A DNA stretch of 54,481 nucleotides, taken from a virus. Shown here piece after piece: positions 34,955 through 41,816 of this stretch; position 1 is the first letter of the stretch; every line of letters starts with the position of its first letter. Under the pieces are notes generated by a model that worked only from the letters and a program-made list of their open reading frames with translations, was not told where the DNA came from and did not search any database. A program made the translations under genes and the position numbers. The stretch is taken from the IMG/VR virus record IMGVR_UViG_3300046809_000312, positions 1 through 54,481 of that record, one strand, 5' to 3'.

Positions 34955-35256
34955 CAGGGTCACCCGGCGGTCGACGTTCCCCCGAGTTTCCCGTCGGGTG
35001 GCCCGCACGATGGTTCGAATGTAGGTTCGAATCAGGTCAACGTGTTTGGCATATGCACCAATCGGGGGATCACCCCCCAGCGCCCGTTAGCGACGGCTAG
35101 ACGGCGCCCCCGGACGGGCGCGGCAGGTTCCTCACGCGCGAGGTCCCGTTCCGTCCAAAGCGCGGAGTCGCGCCCTGACCGCCCCGGCTGCCCCGTAAGG
35201 TGGCGCCGGGGCGGGCTCCGTTCGGGGGCTGAGATCGCGTCAAAGTTCCAAGAATC

Positions 35257-35272
35257 TCAGGCCAAGCGCCTT
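35257..35272. repeat. Integrase arm-type repeat, left
   Basis: TCAGGCCAAGCGCCTT here is repeated at 35442-35457, and its core is found inverted (GCGCTTGGCC) at 35344-35353 within the tRNA-like sequence. A second motif, GCACATCGCTA, also occurs on both sides of the core (35314-35324 and 35431-35441). Such flanking repeats are typical arm sites of tyrosine integrases. Confidence 0.65.
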
Positions 35273-35336
35273 TCTTTAGTCTGGTCTGAGCCGACCAGCA
35301 AAGACGCAGGTAAGCACATCGCTAAACCTCGTACAC

Positions 35337-35381
35337 CTTCTAAGCGCTTGGCCGCAGGTTCGAGTCCTGCCGGGGGCGCCC
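35337..35381 (+). other. attP core: 3' end of a tRNA gene
   Basis: The segment contains an anticodon-loop-like CTTCTAA (35337-35343), a complete T arm (GCAGG TTCGAGT CCTGC, 35354-35370) and a 3' acceptor strand CGGGGGCGCC. The 5' half of a tRNA is absent. This is the identity block by which a tyrosine integrase element restores the tRNA on integration. The loop suggests tRNA-Arg(UCU), though the adjoining stem does not pair here. The integrase gene lies 110 bases downstream. Confidence 0.8.
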
Positions 35382-35390
35382 AACCTGTCT

Positions 35391-35415
35391 GACCAGCGGA
35401 AACGCTGGTCTTTTT
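35391..35415 (+). terminator. Rho-independent terminator inside attP
   Basis: GACCAGCG/CGCTGGTC stem with GAAA loop followed by TTTTT. It would stop transcripts entering from the left, or from the host tRNA after integration, before they reach the integrase. Confidence 0.75.
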
Positions 35416-35441
35416 CATTTCCCTCCCTGCGCACATCGCTA

Positions 35442-35457
35442 TCAGGCCAAGCGCCTT
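35442..35457. repeat. Integrase arm-type repeat, right
   Basis: Second direct copy of TCAGGCCAAGCGCCTT, immediately preceded by GCACATCGCTA. It overlaps the TTGACT promoter-like sequence of the integrase gene, so integrase binding here could also repress its own transcription. Confidence 0.65.
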
Positions 35458-35460
35458 GAC

Positions 35461-35478
35461 TGTCCACGATCGTGGGCA
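35461..35478. promoter_or_regulatory. Integrase promoter region with regulator operator O1
   Basis: TGTCCACGATCGTGGGCA contains the palindrome CCACGATCGTGG shared with three sites near 37401-37534. It directly follows TTGACT (35456-35461), a good -35 element, so bound regulator would block the integrase promoter. The ATG at 35491 has no Shine-Dalgarno sequence, so the mRNA may be leaderless. Confidence 0.65.
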
Positions 35479-35490
35479 CATCGTATTCTC

Positions 35491-36462
35491 ATGGCAGATG
35501 AGCGCTACAACATCGGGCCCATGGCTGCGTCATGGCTGCGTGCCCTCAAGTCGGAGAACAAGAGCGACAACACGATCCGGATCTACGCACACGCGATCAA
35601 TTCGTTCGCGTGGTTCCTGCTCGACGAGGAAGACGGATACCAGCCGGTCGCCAACGAGGACGGCACTCCCGGCCGGCCCGCCCCGACCGACCTCGACGAG
35701 ATACACCGCGAGCATGTGCAGGCGTACATCGCCGCGACGATCGCCCGCACCTCGGCGTCGAACGCACACAACCACTTCCGTTCGCTGAAAACCTTCTTCG
35801 GCTGGCTGCACGACGAGGAAGAGATCGACCGCACCCCCATGCGGACGATGAAGCCCCCGACGGTCACCGAGACCGAGGTACCCGTCATCACCGAGGGCGA
35901 CCTCGTGAAGCTGTTCAAGGCGTGCAAGGGGAAGACGTACGCCGACCGCCGAGACACGGCGATCCTGATGCTGTTCCTCGACACGGGCGTGCGGCTGTCC
36001 GAACTCACCGACCGTAGGGTCGCCGACCTCGACCTCGACCTCATGGTGCTGCGGGTCTTGGGCAAGAAAGACAAGTGGCGATCTGTGCCGTTCGGCCGCG
36101 CGACCGCGACCGCCCTCGACCGGTACCTGCGGGCGGCCGCGAAGCACAAGGGCAAGGCGCTGCACGAGGAGATGTGGCTGTGGTGGGCCGACCGCGGGAA
36201 GGGGAATCGGCTCACCATCTGGGGTGTGGGGACCATGCTCAAGCGGCGGTGTGCCGAGGCCGGGATCGATCCGATCCACCCTCACCAGTTCCGGCACACG
36301 TTCGCGCACCTGTGGAAGGTGGGCGGCGGGAACGAGGACGACTTGATGCGTATCACCGGGTGGAGTTCGCGGCAGATGCTGTCTCGCTACGCGGCGTCGG
36401 CCGGCGCCGAGCGCGCACGCGCCGCTCATGCCCGTCTCAGTCCGGCGGATCGGATCGCCTGA
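35491..36462 (+). CDS. int: Tyrosine integrase
   Basis: A 323-aa site-specific recombinase. The N-terminal SAM-like core-binding domain spans about 8-115. The catalytic domain has R168 in DTGVRLSEL, a Lys in the beta-hairpin GKKDKW (192-195), H265 and R268 in PHQFRHTF, W291 in the place of the second His (TGWSSRQM) and nucleophile Y300 in LSRYAAS. It lacks the long arm-binding extension, closer to XerD-like size. It integrates the element into a tRNA gene via the adjacent attP. Start ATG 35491; expression is probably controlled through operator O1. Confidence 0.95.
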   Translation: MADERYNIGPMAASWLRALKSENKSDNTIRIYAHAINSFAWFLLDEEDGYQPVANEDGTPGRPAPTDLDEIHREHVQAYIAATIARTSASNAHNHFRSLKTFFGWLHDEEEIDRTPMRTMKPPTVTETEVPVITEGDLVKLFKACKGKTYADRRDTAILMLFLDTGVRLSELTDRRVADLDLDLMVLRVLGKKDKWRSVPFGRATATALDRYLRAAAKHKGKALHEEMWLWWADRGKGNRLTIWGVGTMLKRRCAEAGIDPIHPHQFRHTFAHLWKVGGGNEDDLMRITGWSSRQMLSRYAASAGAERARAAHARLSPADRIA

Positions 36463-36472
36463 ACAACAACTG

Positions 36473-36514
36473 CGCCCCGGTGCCCGGCTCGTCGACGAGC
36501 CGGCTACCGGGGCG
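36473..36514 (+). terminator. Terminator after the integrase
   Basis: Outer arms CGCCCCGGT/ACCGGGGCG enclose the perfect 16-bp palindrome GGCTCGTCGACGAGCC. It lies between the convergent integrase and the small minus-strand gene and may serve both directions. Confidence 0.65.
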
Positions 36515-36536
36515 TACGTGTGCAGCCGGGCGAGGG

Positions 36537-36722
36537 TTACGGCTCTCGCTGCACTGAGAGATTGCCGACGAGTTGCGGCATGCCCAGGCACAGAAGTGCG
36601 AGTGCCGAAGCCTCGTCGATCTGTTGGGGATCGTGAGCGAGCCGGACGTACTTCCCGAAGTCGCGATACATCATCGGCACACCTCGGTCGAGTTCGACCT
36701 GCTCCACTCGCACATCTGTCAC
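36537..36722 (-). CDS. Small protein convergent with the integrase
   Basis: A 61-aa minus-strand product starting with GTG at 36722, preceded by GGGGGT at the right spacing. Sequence features are VPMMYRDFGKYVRLAHDP and ASALALLCLGMPQLVGN. It is too small and lacks a clear helix-turn-helix, but location beside the integrase makes a recombination directionality or regulatory role worth testing. Small proteins of this kind are common in Streptomyces mobile elements. Confidence 0.5.
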   Translation of the reverse strand: MTDVRVEQVELDRGVPMMYRDFGKYVRLAHDPQQIDEASALALLCLGMPQLVGNLSVQREP

Positions 36723-36762
36723 GTGACCCCCAGTTCCCGCCGGTCGATTGAGTGCAGCACCA

Positions 36763-36796
36763 ATCGAACCGACGTTCGATACGCGCGAGGTTCGAT
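36763..36796. promoter_or_regulatory. Inverted repeat upstream of the small minus-strand gene
   Basis: ATCGAACC (36763-36770) and GGTTCGAT (36789-36796) form 8-bp arms, with a nested CGAACCGACGTTCG. It lies 41-74 bases upstream of the GTG at 36722, a natural place for an operator. The rest of 36723-36919 shows no gene. Confidence 0.5.
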
Positions 36797-36919
36797 CACT
36801 CTACGACGAGGCAGGGTCTAAACACAGGGCGTTTCACCTGACACGGTGTGTGATCTCGTCACCAAGAGGCGACAGGCTAAACGCGACTTCACGGAAGCAT
36901 CACCCGATCGAGTGAGCGC

Positions 36920-37303
36920 TTACCGCTCGGCGTCCCATCGCTCTGCTACCGCCTGCGCCTTATCGGTGGATCCGTCCGTGTCTCCGTCCGGACCGATCAT
37001 GCGAAGCAGGACGGCCGGCGCCCCGCTCGCCAACTCGACCTCGGTGTACCCGATCACTTGCAAGTGCGCCGCGGCCGCGACGATCGCACGGTCGATCCCG
37101 AGCCCGATGGCGAGCGCGCCGACGAGTTGAGGCGTGACGTCGTACCCCTGGTCGCGGATGATCTTCGCGACCAGGCTCTTACTCGGCGACCATCCGGTAT
37201 CCGGGTCCACAGCAGCGTCCGCGAACTCTCGTGTGGACACGCGCCGCCCTACGCCGACATGCGCCTTCACGAGTTCCGTGAGCGCGTTGCGCTGCTCTGG
37301 CAT
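36920..37303 (-). CDS. HTH regulator, candidate immunity repressor
   Basis: A 127-aa minus-strand protein with GGAGGG directly before ATG 37303. It has an XRE-like helix-turn-helix arrangement (RRVSTREFADAAVD; SKSLVAKIIRDQGYDVTPQLV) and a C-terminal beta-strand segment (VIGYTEVELASGAPAVLLRM). It is transcribed divergently from the regulator at 37554 across a 250-bp region with three copies of a palindromic operator. This is the classical position of a temperate-phage repressor; which of the two proteins binds the operator cannot be told from sequence. Confidence 0.7.
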   Translation of the reverse strand: MPEQRNALTELVKAHVGVGRRVSTREFADAAVDPDTGWSPSKSLVAKIIRDQGYDVTPQLVGALAIGLGIDRAIVAAAAHLQVIGYTEVELASGAPAVLLRMIGPDGDTDGSTDKAQAVAERWDAER

Positions 37304-37400
37304 CCCTCCGCCTCTCCAGCCTCATAAGTCCACACCCAAAACCGGGCGAACAAGCGAATTCGCAGGTCAGGGCGTACAACCATTTCGGTCTGCGAGACAT

Positions 37401-37418
37401 TGTCCACGATCGGGGGCA
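37401..37418. promoter_or_regulatory. Operator O2 in the divergent switch region
   Basis: TGTCCACGATCGGGGGCA, a one-base variant (T to G) of the CCACGATCGTGG palindrome, about 98 bases upstream of the minus-strand repressor start. Confidence 0.65.
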
Positions 37419-37470
37419 GTCATGGGGGCTCCGGGGGCATGCTCGGCTGATTCTTAACTCCCCCATAAGG

Positions 37471-37487
37471 TGCCCACGATCGTGGAC
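37471..37487. promoter_or_regulatory. Operator O3 in the divergent switch region
   Basis: TGCCCACGATCGTGGAC, the same palindrome in opposite orientation relative to O1 and O4. It lies midway between the two divergent genes. Confidence 0.68.
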
Positions 37488-37516
37488 GCCGTTCGAACGA
37501 TGTGCTCTACTGAGGC

Positions 37517-37534
37517 TGTCCACGATCGTGGGCA
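37517..37534. promoter_or_regulatory. Operator O4 just upstream of the rightward regulator
   Basis: TGTCCACGATCGTGGGCA, identical over 18 bases to O1 in front of the integrase. It lies 20 bases before the ATG of the rightward gene, overlapping its expected transcription start. Confidence 0.7.
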
Positions 37535-37553
37535 GCAAAACGGAGGCTCATCC

Positions 37554-37934
37554 ATGACCCCTGCCCGGCTCCATCTGACCAGCAATCACATGCTGCGAGG
37601 ACTGATGACCTGGGCGCCGGGCGGCGGCTCGCTGGATATCCGGAAGCTCGCCGACGCCGTCGGCGTCTCGAAGAGCAAGATCGGCGCACTGCTGTCGGGG
37701 GAACGCCCTTCGGTCACAAAGGACATTGCCGACCGCATATGCGAAGTGCTCGACGTACGTCGGGACGCTCTTTTTTATGACCCACTGCCCACGCCCATGG
37801 GCGTGGGCAGTCATCCCAAGGAAGGGGCAGAACGACGTGAACACGAGCGAGCGGTCGCAACAGATGAGGTTCGCGGCTCACATGAGTTGGGCGAACACCT
37901 CGAACAGGTCGGCTCGTACCGCCGCCGCTCGTAG
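37554..37934 (+). CDS. Cro-like XRE regulator, first gene of the early operon
   Basis: A 126-aa protein, ATG 37554 after CGGAGGCTCATCC. The N-terminal 75 residues contain an XRE-type helix-turn-helix: LDIRKLADAVGVSKSKIGALLSGERPSVT, with the recognition helix near SKSKIGALL, followed by DIADRICEVLDVRRDALF. The tail begins with PLPTPMGVG, encoded by a perfect 28-bp palindrome (37784-37811), and is polar. The gene faces the early region and shares operators with the divergent repressor. It is either the Cro equivalent or the repressor itself. Confidence 0.75.
   Translation: MTPARLHLTSNHMLRGLMTWAPGGGSLDIRKLADAVGVSKSKIGALLSGERPSVTKDIADRICEVLDVRRDALFYDPLPTPMGVGSHPKEGAERREHERAVATDEVRGSHELGEHLEQVGSYRRRS
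37784..37811. repeat. Dispersed palindromic repeat, copy 2 (perfect 28-bp palindrome)
   Basis: ACTGCCCACGCCCATGGGCGTGGGCAGT is self-complementary over all 28 bases (halves ACTGCCCACGCCCA and its complement). It follows a TTTTTT run inside the 3' part of the regulator gene and shares its core with copies at 15594, 47114, 49495 and 54159. Confidence 0.8.
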
Positions 37935-38163
37935 GGCGTCGCATCACACGCGGTTCGTCGACATGGCGCGAGAGAAGCACCCCGACGCGACCGAGCAGCA
38001 GATCGCACAGATCGCTGAGTCGCTGCGCAGTGCGCATTACACCGCGCTCGCCCTCAAGTCGGCGGCCGCCCGCCGCGCCAAGAGCGAGGCCACGAAGGCG
38101 AAGAAGCGGGCCGAGGCGCAGCAGCACCTCGCGAACTACCGCCCCGGCGCGGCCGCCGCCTGA
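37837..38163 (+). CDS. Small basic early protein
   Basis: A 108-aa product; GTG 37837 with a strong AAGGAAGGGGCAG site, overlapping the end of the regulator gene in another frame. It is helical and basic (SNRSARTAAARRASHHTRFV; RRAKSEATKAKKRAEAQQHL). Similar small helical proteins are found in early regions of many actinophages, often just after the Cro-like gene; function unknown. Confidence 0.7.
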   Translation: MNTSERSQQMRFAAHMSWANTSNRSARTAAARRASHHTRFVDMAREKHPDATEQQIAQIAESLRSAHYTALALKSAAARRAKSEATKAKKRAEAQQHLANYRPGAAAA

Positions 38164-38259
38164 CAGACCCCGGACGCGAGTCGGGGCCGCCCGGACCGGC
38201 ATCCGGAACGACCCCTGTCGGCTCGCTCCCCACTCAACACAGAAAGCGAGGCACGTGCC

Positions 38260-38613
38260 TTGAGCGCACAGGTTATCCCCCTGCGTACGGCGGAGGCTCC
38301 GACGGTCGACGCCCGGCTCACTGCGGTTGAGACGGCGATCGACTACCTGATGTTGCCGACCGTGCGGCCGCCGCTGGTCCGCGAGGACGGCGTACACGTC
38401 GTCGTCGCCGACGGCGAGCAGTTCGCTGCGTGGGTGTTCACCCTCGGCGGCGACGTGAACCGCGCGCCCGCCCTCGACGGGGCGTCGCTGTGGACGCTGC
38501 GCACCGAGACGCCGGCCCGCAGCGACGGCTCGACCGTCCGGATCCTCGTGCACGTCGCCCTCATGCACGGCGAGTTCGTGCCCGCCGAGTTCCGCAGCGA
38601 GGTGTCGGCATGA
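38260..38613 (+). CDS. Early hypothetical protein
   Basis: A 117-aa product. The best start is TTG 38260; GAAAGCGAGG lies upstream. It has a short helix (VDARLTAVETAIDYLMLP) and a beta-rich body (VVVADGEQFAAWVFTLGG; TVRILVHVALMHGEF). Overlaps the next gene by four bases. No family recognised. Confidence 0.62.
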   Translation: MSAQVIPLRTAEAPTVDARLTAVETAIDYLMLPTVRPPLVREDGVHVVVADGEQFAAWVFTLGGDVNRAPALDGASLWTLRTETPARSDGSTVRILVHVALMHGEFVPAEFRSEVSA

Positions 38614-39113
38614 CGAACCCGACCGTCGATCGAGCGGCCCGCATCATCGCCGCGGCGATCGTGCACGGCACCTCGACCGACCCCGCCCTCGACGCCGCGC
38701 AGGCACTCGCCGACGCGCGGCTGCTCGTTCCGGCACCCGACCCGTTCGCAAAGCCCGGCCGCAACCGGCCCGAACCGAGCCCGGCCGCTGTCGCCGCCCT
38801 CGCCGCGTGCGGCAAGGCGAAGCAGGCGGCCGACACCGCGCGGGCGCAAACCGAGGGCATGCCCGGCGAGCCCGACGTGTCCGCGGCCGGCGGCGAGGTG
38901 ACATTCGTCGTCCACCCGCAGTCGGTCGCCGACTGGCGGCAGTGGACGCACGCCCTCGGTGTCGGCGACGCCCGCGGCGACTCGACCGGCGTCGCGATGG
39001 TCGTCCGCTGCACGTACGGCGGTGTCCGCGCCCGCCTCGTCGGGGTCGGCGTGCCCGCCCTGTACGGCGAGTTGCACGGCCGTCTCGACCGTCGGACGGC
39101 GGTACGGCCGTGA
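38610..39113 (+). CDS. Early hypothetical protein
   Basis: A 167-aa product, ATG 38610. Helical N-terminus (RAARIIAAAIVHGTS; LDAAQALADARLLVPAP), Pro-rich linker, and a C-terminal beta-domain containing VTFVVHPQSVADWRQWTHALG and CTYGGVRARLVGVGVPAL. The latter resembles the small sugar- or nucleic-acid-binding domains found in streptomycete phage early proteins, but I cannot assign it. Coupled to both neighbours. Confidence 0.65.
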   Translation: MTNPTVDRAARIIAAAIVHGTSTDPALDAAQALADARLLVPAPDPFAKPGRNRPEPSPAAVAALAACGKAKQAADTARAQTEGMPGEPDVSAAGGEVTFVVHPQSVADWRQWTHALGVGDARGDSTGVAMVVRCTYGGVRARLVGVGVPALYGELHGRLDRRTAVRP

Positions 39114-39199
39114 GCCTCGACAACTGGATCGCCGCCGCGATCATCGCGCTCGCCGCGATCGCTCTGCTGCTCGCTTCGTCTGCCGGGGGTTCCCAATGA
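39110..39199 (+). CDS. 29-aa single-pass membrane peptide
   Basis: GTG 39110 overlaps the upstream stop (GTGA) and its own stop overlaps the next ATG. The product is almost wholly one membrane helix (WIAAAIIALAAIALLLASSA). Coupling on both sides argues that it is translated. Function unknown. Confidence 0.6.
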   Translation: MSLDNWIAAAIIALAAIALLLASSAGGSQ

Positions 39200-39591
39200 C
39201 CAAGCCCAACGTGCCCGTTGACGGGCCGTACCGCATCACGACCGAGCCGATCCCCACGGGCGTGACACTCGACGTCGAGCCGTTCGTGCAGCGCGTCGTG
39301 ACCGACGTCGTCGAGGCGCTGCTCACCGACCGGTTCCTCGACCGGTTCGACGGGCTCGTCGACATGCAGGCGCGTGACCCGCACCTGATCGAGCGCCCCG
39401 GCGACCTCCCGTTCGAGGGGCTCGTCGACGACCTCGTCGTCGAGGTGCGCACGAAGCTGCCGGTCTACGGCGGGCAGTGCTCGCGCCTCGCCGAGCGGCT
39501 GCTCGTGCTCAGCCTCGCCGGACAGGTGCGGTCGCTCGCCGACCGTCGTGCGGCTGCCGTCCAGCGCGCCGAGGGGGGTGCGGCGGCGTGA
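39196..39591 (+). CDS. Early hypothetical protein
   Basis: A 131-aa product, ATG 39196 after GGGGGTTCCC. Helical throughout (EPFVQRVVTDVVEALLTDRF; LVDDLVVEVRTKLPVYGGQC; LAERLLVLSLAGQVRSLAD). No motif is recognised; coupled to the genes on both sides. Confidence 0.62.
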   Translation: MTKPNVPVDGPYRITTEPIPTGVTLDVEPFVQRVVTDVVEALLTDRFLDRFDGLVDMQARDPHLIERPGDLPFEGLVDDLVVEVRTKLPVYGGQCSRLAERLLVLSLAGQVRSLADRRAAAVQRAEGGAAA

Positions 39592-40250
39592 AGCAGACAC
39601 ACCGCGACGAGTGGCGAGTCATGGTCACTCTCAAGCTGCGCCGCCCCGCCGACCTCGGGCTTACCGGGCTCGACGACCTCGCCGAGTTCGTTGCCCCGAG
39701 CGGGCCGATCACAATCGCCGTGCTGCCGCGCCGGCTCGGCAGCCTCGGGTTCGGCGCTGTGTCCACGAGCGACAGCCTCGTGAGCCGCGACGTCGAGGGC
39801 GACTATCGGCGCCGCTGTGAGGAGATCGCGGTCGAGCTGCGGCACCGTCCGCAGGTCGACGAGGTCACCGTGACGTGCACCGAGACGCACACGTGCTCGC
39901 ACTGCCGCTTGGGGTGGGAGGTGCTCACCGCCGAAGAGGCGGCCGACACGACGTGCCGTCAGGACGAGCACAGCGTCGAGGGTGAGCCCGTCTGTTGCCG
40001 TACGGCGATCGACGAGTACCGCGCTGAGCGAGGTATCCCTCTGCTCGACGAGGGCGTCGTCGCCTACCGCAACCCCGACCGGCTCGGCGTGCTGCTGTGT
40101 CGCGAGCACGGCGAGGGGTGGGCGGGTTTGGTCCCGCTCACGTCCGACGAGCTGCCGGACGGCGGTGTGTGCACCCACGGCGACCCCGCCGACCCGAGCG
40201 ACCGGTGCGGTCGCGACGTGCTGATCGTCGAAGCGGGTGAGTCCGCATGA
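39588..40250 (+). CDS. Cys-rich early protein, probable zinc binder
   Basis: A 220-aa product, GTG 39588. Cys and His residues cluster in CTETHTCSHCRLGWEVLT, CRQDEHS, PVCCRT and CTHGDPADPSDRC, enough for one or two zinc sites. The N-terminal 80 residues look like an independent alpha/beta domain. The family is unknown to me; the ATGA overlap couples it to the next gene. Confidence 0.65.
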   Translation: MKQTHRDEWRVMVTLKLRRPADLGLTGLDDLAEFVAPSGPITIAVLPRRLGSLGFGAVSTSDSLVSRDVEGDYRRRCEEIAVELRHRPQVDEVTVTCTETHTCSHCRLGWEVLTAEEAADTTCRQDEHSVEGEPVCCRTAIDEYRAERGIPLLDEGVVAYRNPDRLGVLLCREHGEGWAGLVPLTSDELPDGGVCTHGDPADPSDRCGRDVLIVEAGESA

Positions 40251-40669
40251 GCGCCCGCGACGTGATTGTGCACGCGCTGCGCGTCTACTACGCCGACAGC
40301 CGAGACACGAACGTCCTGGTCGACAAGCTGCTCGCGAAGTACGACGCCGAGCGGCCGGTGAACGAGACGCTCGCCGAGGCGCGCGAGGCGGCTGCCGACC
40401 TGTTGGCGTTCGAGGCCGGCGACCCTCACCCGTTGTGGCGGGTGATCGTGACCGACAGCGAATCGCCAGCCGGGATCGCTCCGGTCTGCACCGCCGACGG
40501 CGTCGACGACGAGCACCACATCATCGCCGATCACTCCGACGGCCCGATGCGTGACGAAGAGGGCGTGTACGACTGCTGCCCGACGCCGCAGATCGAGACG
40601 TACTCGCCGGTTCTCTCCGCCTACCTCGTCGAGCTGCTGAACGCCGACATCCCTGCGGGGTCGTCGTGA
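40247..40669 (+). CDS. Early hypothetical protein
   Basis: A 140-aa acidic product, ATG 40247. The N-terminus (MSARDVIVHALRVYYADS) resembles that of the next gene product (MSARTEVHAALMRVGYG), suggesting a local duplication of a small helical module. LLAKYDAERPVNETLAEAREA follows. No function can be assigned. Confidence 0.62.
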   Translation: MSARDVIVHALRVYYADSRDTNVLVDKLLAKYDAERPVNETLAEAREAAADLLAFEAGDPHPLWRVIVTDSESPAGIAPVCTADGVDDEHHIIADHSDGPMRDEEGVYDCCPTPQIETYSPVLSAYLVELLNADIPAGSS

Positions 40670-40986
40670 GCGCCCGCACCGAGGTGCACGCGGCACTCAT
40701 GCGGGTCGGCTACGGGGCGGCCGCGGCCGATCGGCTGCTCGATCAGATCGAGGGCGACGCGCTCACGCGTGAGAAGGACACCCGCGGCAGCGTGCCGCAA
40801 CAGGGCGAGTCCACTCACCGGCACCCGCGCCCGTGCGAGTTCCCGACCGTGCTGCCGTGCACGTGCCCGCGCCCGTCGGCGCTGCCTGACGCGTCGTTCG
40901 TGCGTGCCCGACGGCGAGCCGGCATCGCCGCGTTCTTCCACAGTGCCCGCGACGGTCGCGCCGCGGTGTGGGCGGGGGCGGTCTGA
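40666..40986 (+). CDS. Early hypothetical protein
   Basis: A 106-aa product, GTG 40666. It has a helical N-terminal module similar to its upstream neighbour, a His/Pro/Cys-containing middle (THRHPRPCEFPTVLPCTCP) and a basic C-terminus (VRARRRAGIAAFF). Its stop overlaps the ATG of the nuclease gene by one base. Confidence 0.6.
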   Translation: MSARTEVHAALMRVGYGAAAADRLLDQIEGDALTREKDTRGSVPQQGESTHRHPRPCEFPTVLPCTCPRPSALPDASFVRARRRAGIAAFFHSARDGRAAVWAGAV

Positions 40987-41813
40987 TGACCGATCCGAAG
41001 TGGGCGCACGACACCGAGCGGGGTCGGTACTACACCGACCCTGCCGGGGGGCCGGACCTGATCAGTGTCACGAACGCCCTGTCGAGCATCGCGAAACCGG
41101 CACTCGTGCCGTGGGCGGCGGGCCTGACCGCCGACGCCGTCATCGCCGACCCGATCACGGCCGCACGCCGGGCGCGTACCGAGCCGACAGCCCTGCGGCG
41201 CGAACTCGTCGCCGTGGCGCGGGAGTACAGCGAGCGGGCGGCCGACCTCGGCACGCGTGTGCACCTGCGGGCCGTTGCACTCGTGCTGAACACGCCGCAC
41301 CCGTACGACCCCGAGGTCGAGCCGTACGCGGTGCAGCTCGCCGCGTGGTTCCGGCTGTGGCGCGTCGACTTCGAGAACGACGTCGAGGCGGTCGAGACGA
41401 CCGTGATGAACCGGAAACGCGGTTACGCCGGTACGGGCGATCTGTGGCTGTGGCTGCCGACCGGCCGGTTCCGGCGGCGGCAGCTCTGGCTCATCGACTA
41501 CAAGACGAGCGCGAAGAAGCCGGCGAGCACGGTGTACGACGATCAGCCGCTGCAGCTCGCTGCCCTGCGGCACGCGCCCGAGTGGCTGCTGCCGGACGAC
41601 AGCAGCGAGCCGGCACCGCGGGTGCACCGTACGGCGCTGCTGAACCTGCGTCCGCGCAGTCGCCGGTTCATCGAAGTGCCATCCGACCGGGCGCAGTTCC
41701 GGGCGTTCCTCGGCGCCCTCGAAACCTCCCGCTATCTACACGACGCCCCGAGCGCGTACCCGACGGTCGACCCGCCGTGGGCGCCGGGCGTTTCCAACCG
41801 AAAGGCAGCGTGA
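40986..41813 (+). CDS. Cas4/RecB-family exonuclease-like protein (PD-(D/E)XK)
   Basis: A 275-aa protein, ATG 40986. The PD-(D/E)XK nuclease core is visible: GYAGTGDLWLWLP with D152, then LWLIDYKTS with D171 and K173, then a Gln-containing helix (DQPLQLAALRHA). It lacks the Cys cluster of true Cas4 enzymes. The partner gene downstream encodes a gp3-like protein. Together they could form a DNA end-processing pair in phage recombination. Confidence 0.85.
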   Translation: MTDPKWAHDTERGRYYTDPAGGPDLISVTNALSSIAKPALVPWAAGLTADAVIADPITAARRARTEPTALRRELVAVAREYSERAADLGTRVHLRAVALVLNTPHPYDPEVEPYAVQLAAWFRLWRVDFENDVEAVETTVMNRKRGYAGTGDLWLWLPTGRFRRRQLWLIDYKTSAKKPASTVYDDQPLQLAALRHAPEWLLPDDSSEPAPRVHRTALLNLRPRSRRFIEVPSDRAQFRAFLGALETSRYLHDAPSAYPTVDPPWAPGVSNRKAA

Positions 41814-41816
41814 CCC

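Noticed and set aside
35337-35381. A functional tRNA gene
   Set aside because: Only the anticodon-loop to acceptor 3' portion is present; no D arm or 5' acceptor strand precedes it, and it lies beside an integrase, so it is an attP identity block.
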